Source: Pseudokineococcus lusitanus (GTDB taxonomy: Bacteria; Actinomycetota; Actinomycetes; Actinomycetales; Quadrisphaeraceae). From it: a stretch of DNA of 64,000 nt. Numbering within the stretch: position 1 is the first letter of the stretch; every line of letters starts with the position of its first letter. Under the pieces are notes generated by a model. That model made no database searches. It was not told the origin of the DNA and saw nothing but the letters and a program-made list of their open reading frames with translations. The position numbers and the translations under genes were made by a program. Shown here one piece after another: positions 63,845-64,000 of the stretch. The stretch is from assembly GCF_003751265.1 (NCBI RefSeq), contig NZ_RJKN01000002.1, forward strand, positions 248,001 to 312,000, in the 5' to 3' direction.

Positions 63845-63948
63845 CGAAACATTCGAGACCGATCCGTGACGGGTGGACCTCGGCGAAGTGCTTGACAGGC
63901 CCCACCGGCGGACCGCAGGGTTCAGGCGTCGCGTGAGAGCGCTTCCAC
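63845..63948 (+). promoter_or_regulatory. Promoter and LacI/CebR-like operator of a gene beyond the right edge
   Basis: TTGACA (63892-63897) is a perfect -35 hexamer; CAGGGT (63916-63921) is a possible -10, 18 bases on. GTGAGAGCGCTTCCAC (63933-63948) overlaps the expected start site and resembles the AGCGCT-centred operators of CebR-type LacI repressors. Farther upstream CGAAACATTCG (63845-63855) is a small inverted repeat. No start codon with coding support is visible before the edge. Confidence 0.6.
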
Positions 63949-64000
63949 GGCGTCGTGGACGGCTCGGCGACCGCACCGACCCAGGACGACGGTCGTCCCG

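Noticed and set aside
58762-63852. Leftward open frame of 1696 codons opposite the galactan genes
   Set aside because: High-GC shadow spanning three well-supported rightward genes; low-complexity protein with no motif or ribosome-binding site.

Overview
The window is very GC-rich chromosomal DNA. GTG starts are frequent, neighbouring genes often overlap by GTGA or ATGA, and several domain families are typical of Actinobacteria (DUF6458, DUF4190, GAF-ANTAR, CsoR, PGPGW). It fits a free-living, polysaccharide-using actinobacterium; the genus cannot be fixed from the sequence. No insertion sequence, prophage or CRISPR array is visible, and the layout looks like ordinary chromosome with two sugar-utilisation islands.

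Layout. 1-2.3 kb: OmpR-type two-component pair (kinase cut by the left edge). 2.5-3.4 kb: two small genes (PGPGW membrane protein, DUF1810). 3.5-6.7 kb: candidate copper-handling envelope genes (unknown membrane protein, PepSY membrane protein with a His-rich insert, CopC). 6.9-11.2 kb: nrdA-nrdB ribonucleotide reductase whose small subunit has Phe in place of the radical Tyr (class Ic). 11.5-14.6 kb: csoR-copZ-small protein-copA copper operon with a CsoR operator inside its promoter. 14.7-17.6 kb: solitary xylulokinase and a secreted M14 peptidase. 17.9-18.9 kb: a protein with four cold-shock domains. 19-23 kb: tRNA-Ser, drug-efflux MFS, dcd, tRNA-Gly, SpoIIE-type phosphatase. 23.2-32.3 kb: overlapping recC-recB-recD. 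32.4-36.2 kb: two GAF-ANTAR regulators, a fatty-acid desaturase and small membrane proteins.

36.3-45.4 kb is a maltodextrin island: malE-malF-malG and two GH13 enzymes, transcribed leftward, with a divergent lacI. 45.5-54.0 kb holds a 1393-residue secreted nuclease/5'-nucleotidase fusion, a stand-alone LigD polymerase domain, a secreted phosphodiester-glycosidase-like protein, a DUF4190 protein and an SDR. 54.2-63.8 kb is a second island: lacI, two permeases, binding protein, GH35 beta-galactosidase and a secreted GH30 enzyme, probably for beta-1,6-galactan. The right edge carries the promoter and LacI-type operator of a gene beyond the window.

The most unexpected non-coding signals are three intergenic arrays (6.7, 23.0 and 54.1 kb), each of four degenerate palindromes at about 41-bp spacing, and seven GTCC iterons at about 11-bp spacing upstream of nrdA. 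Both patterns place their repeats on one face of the helix.
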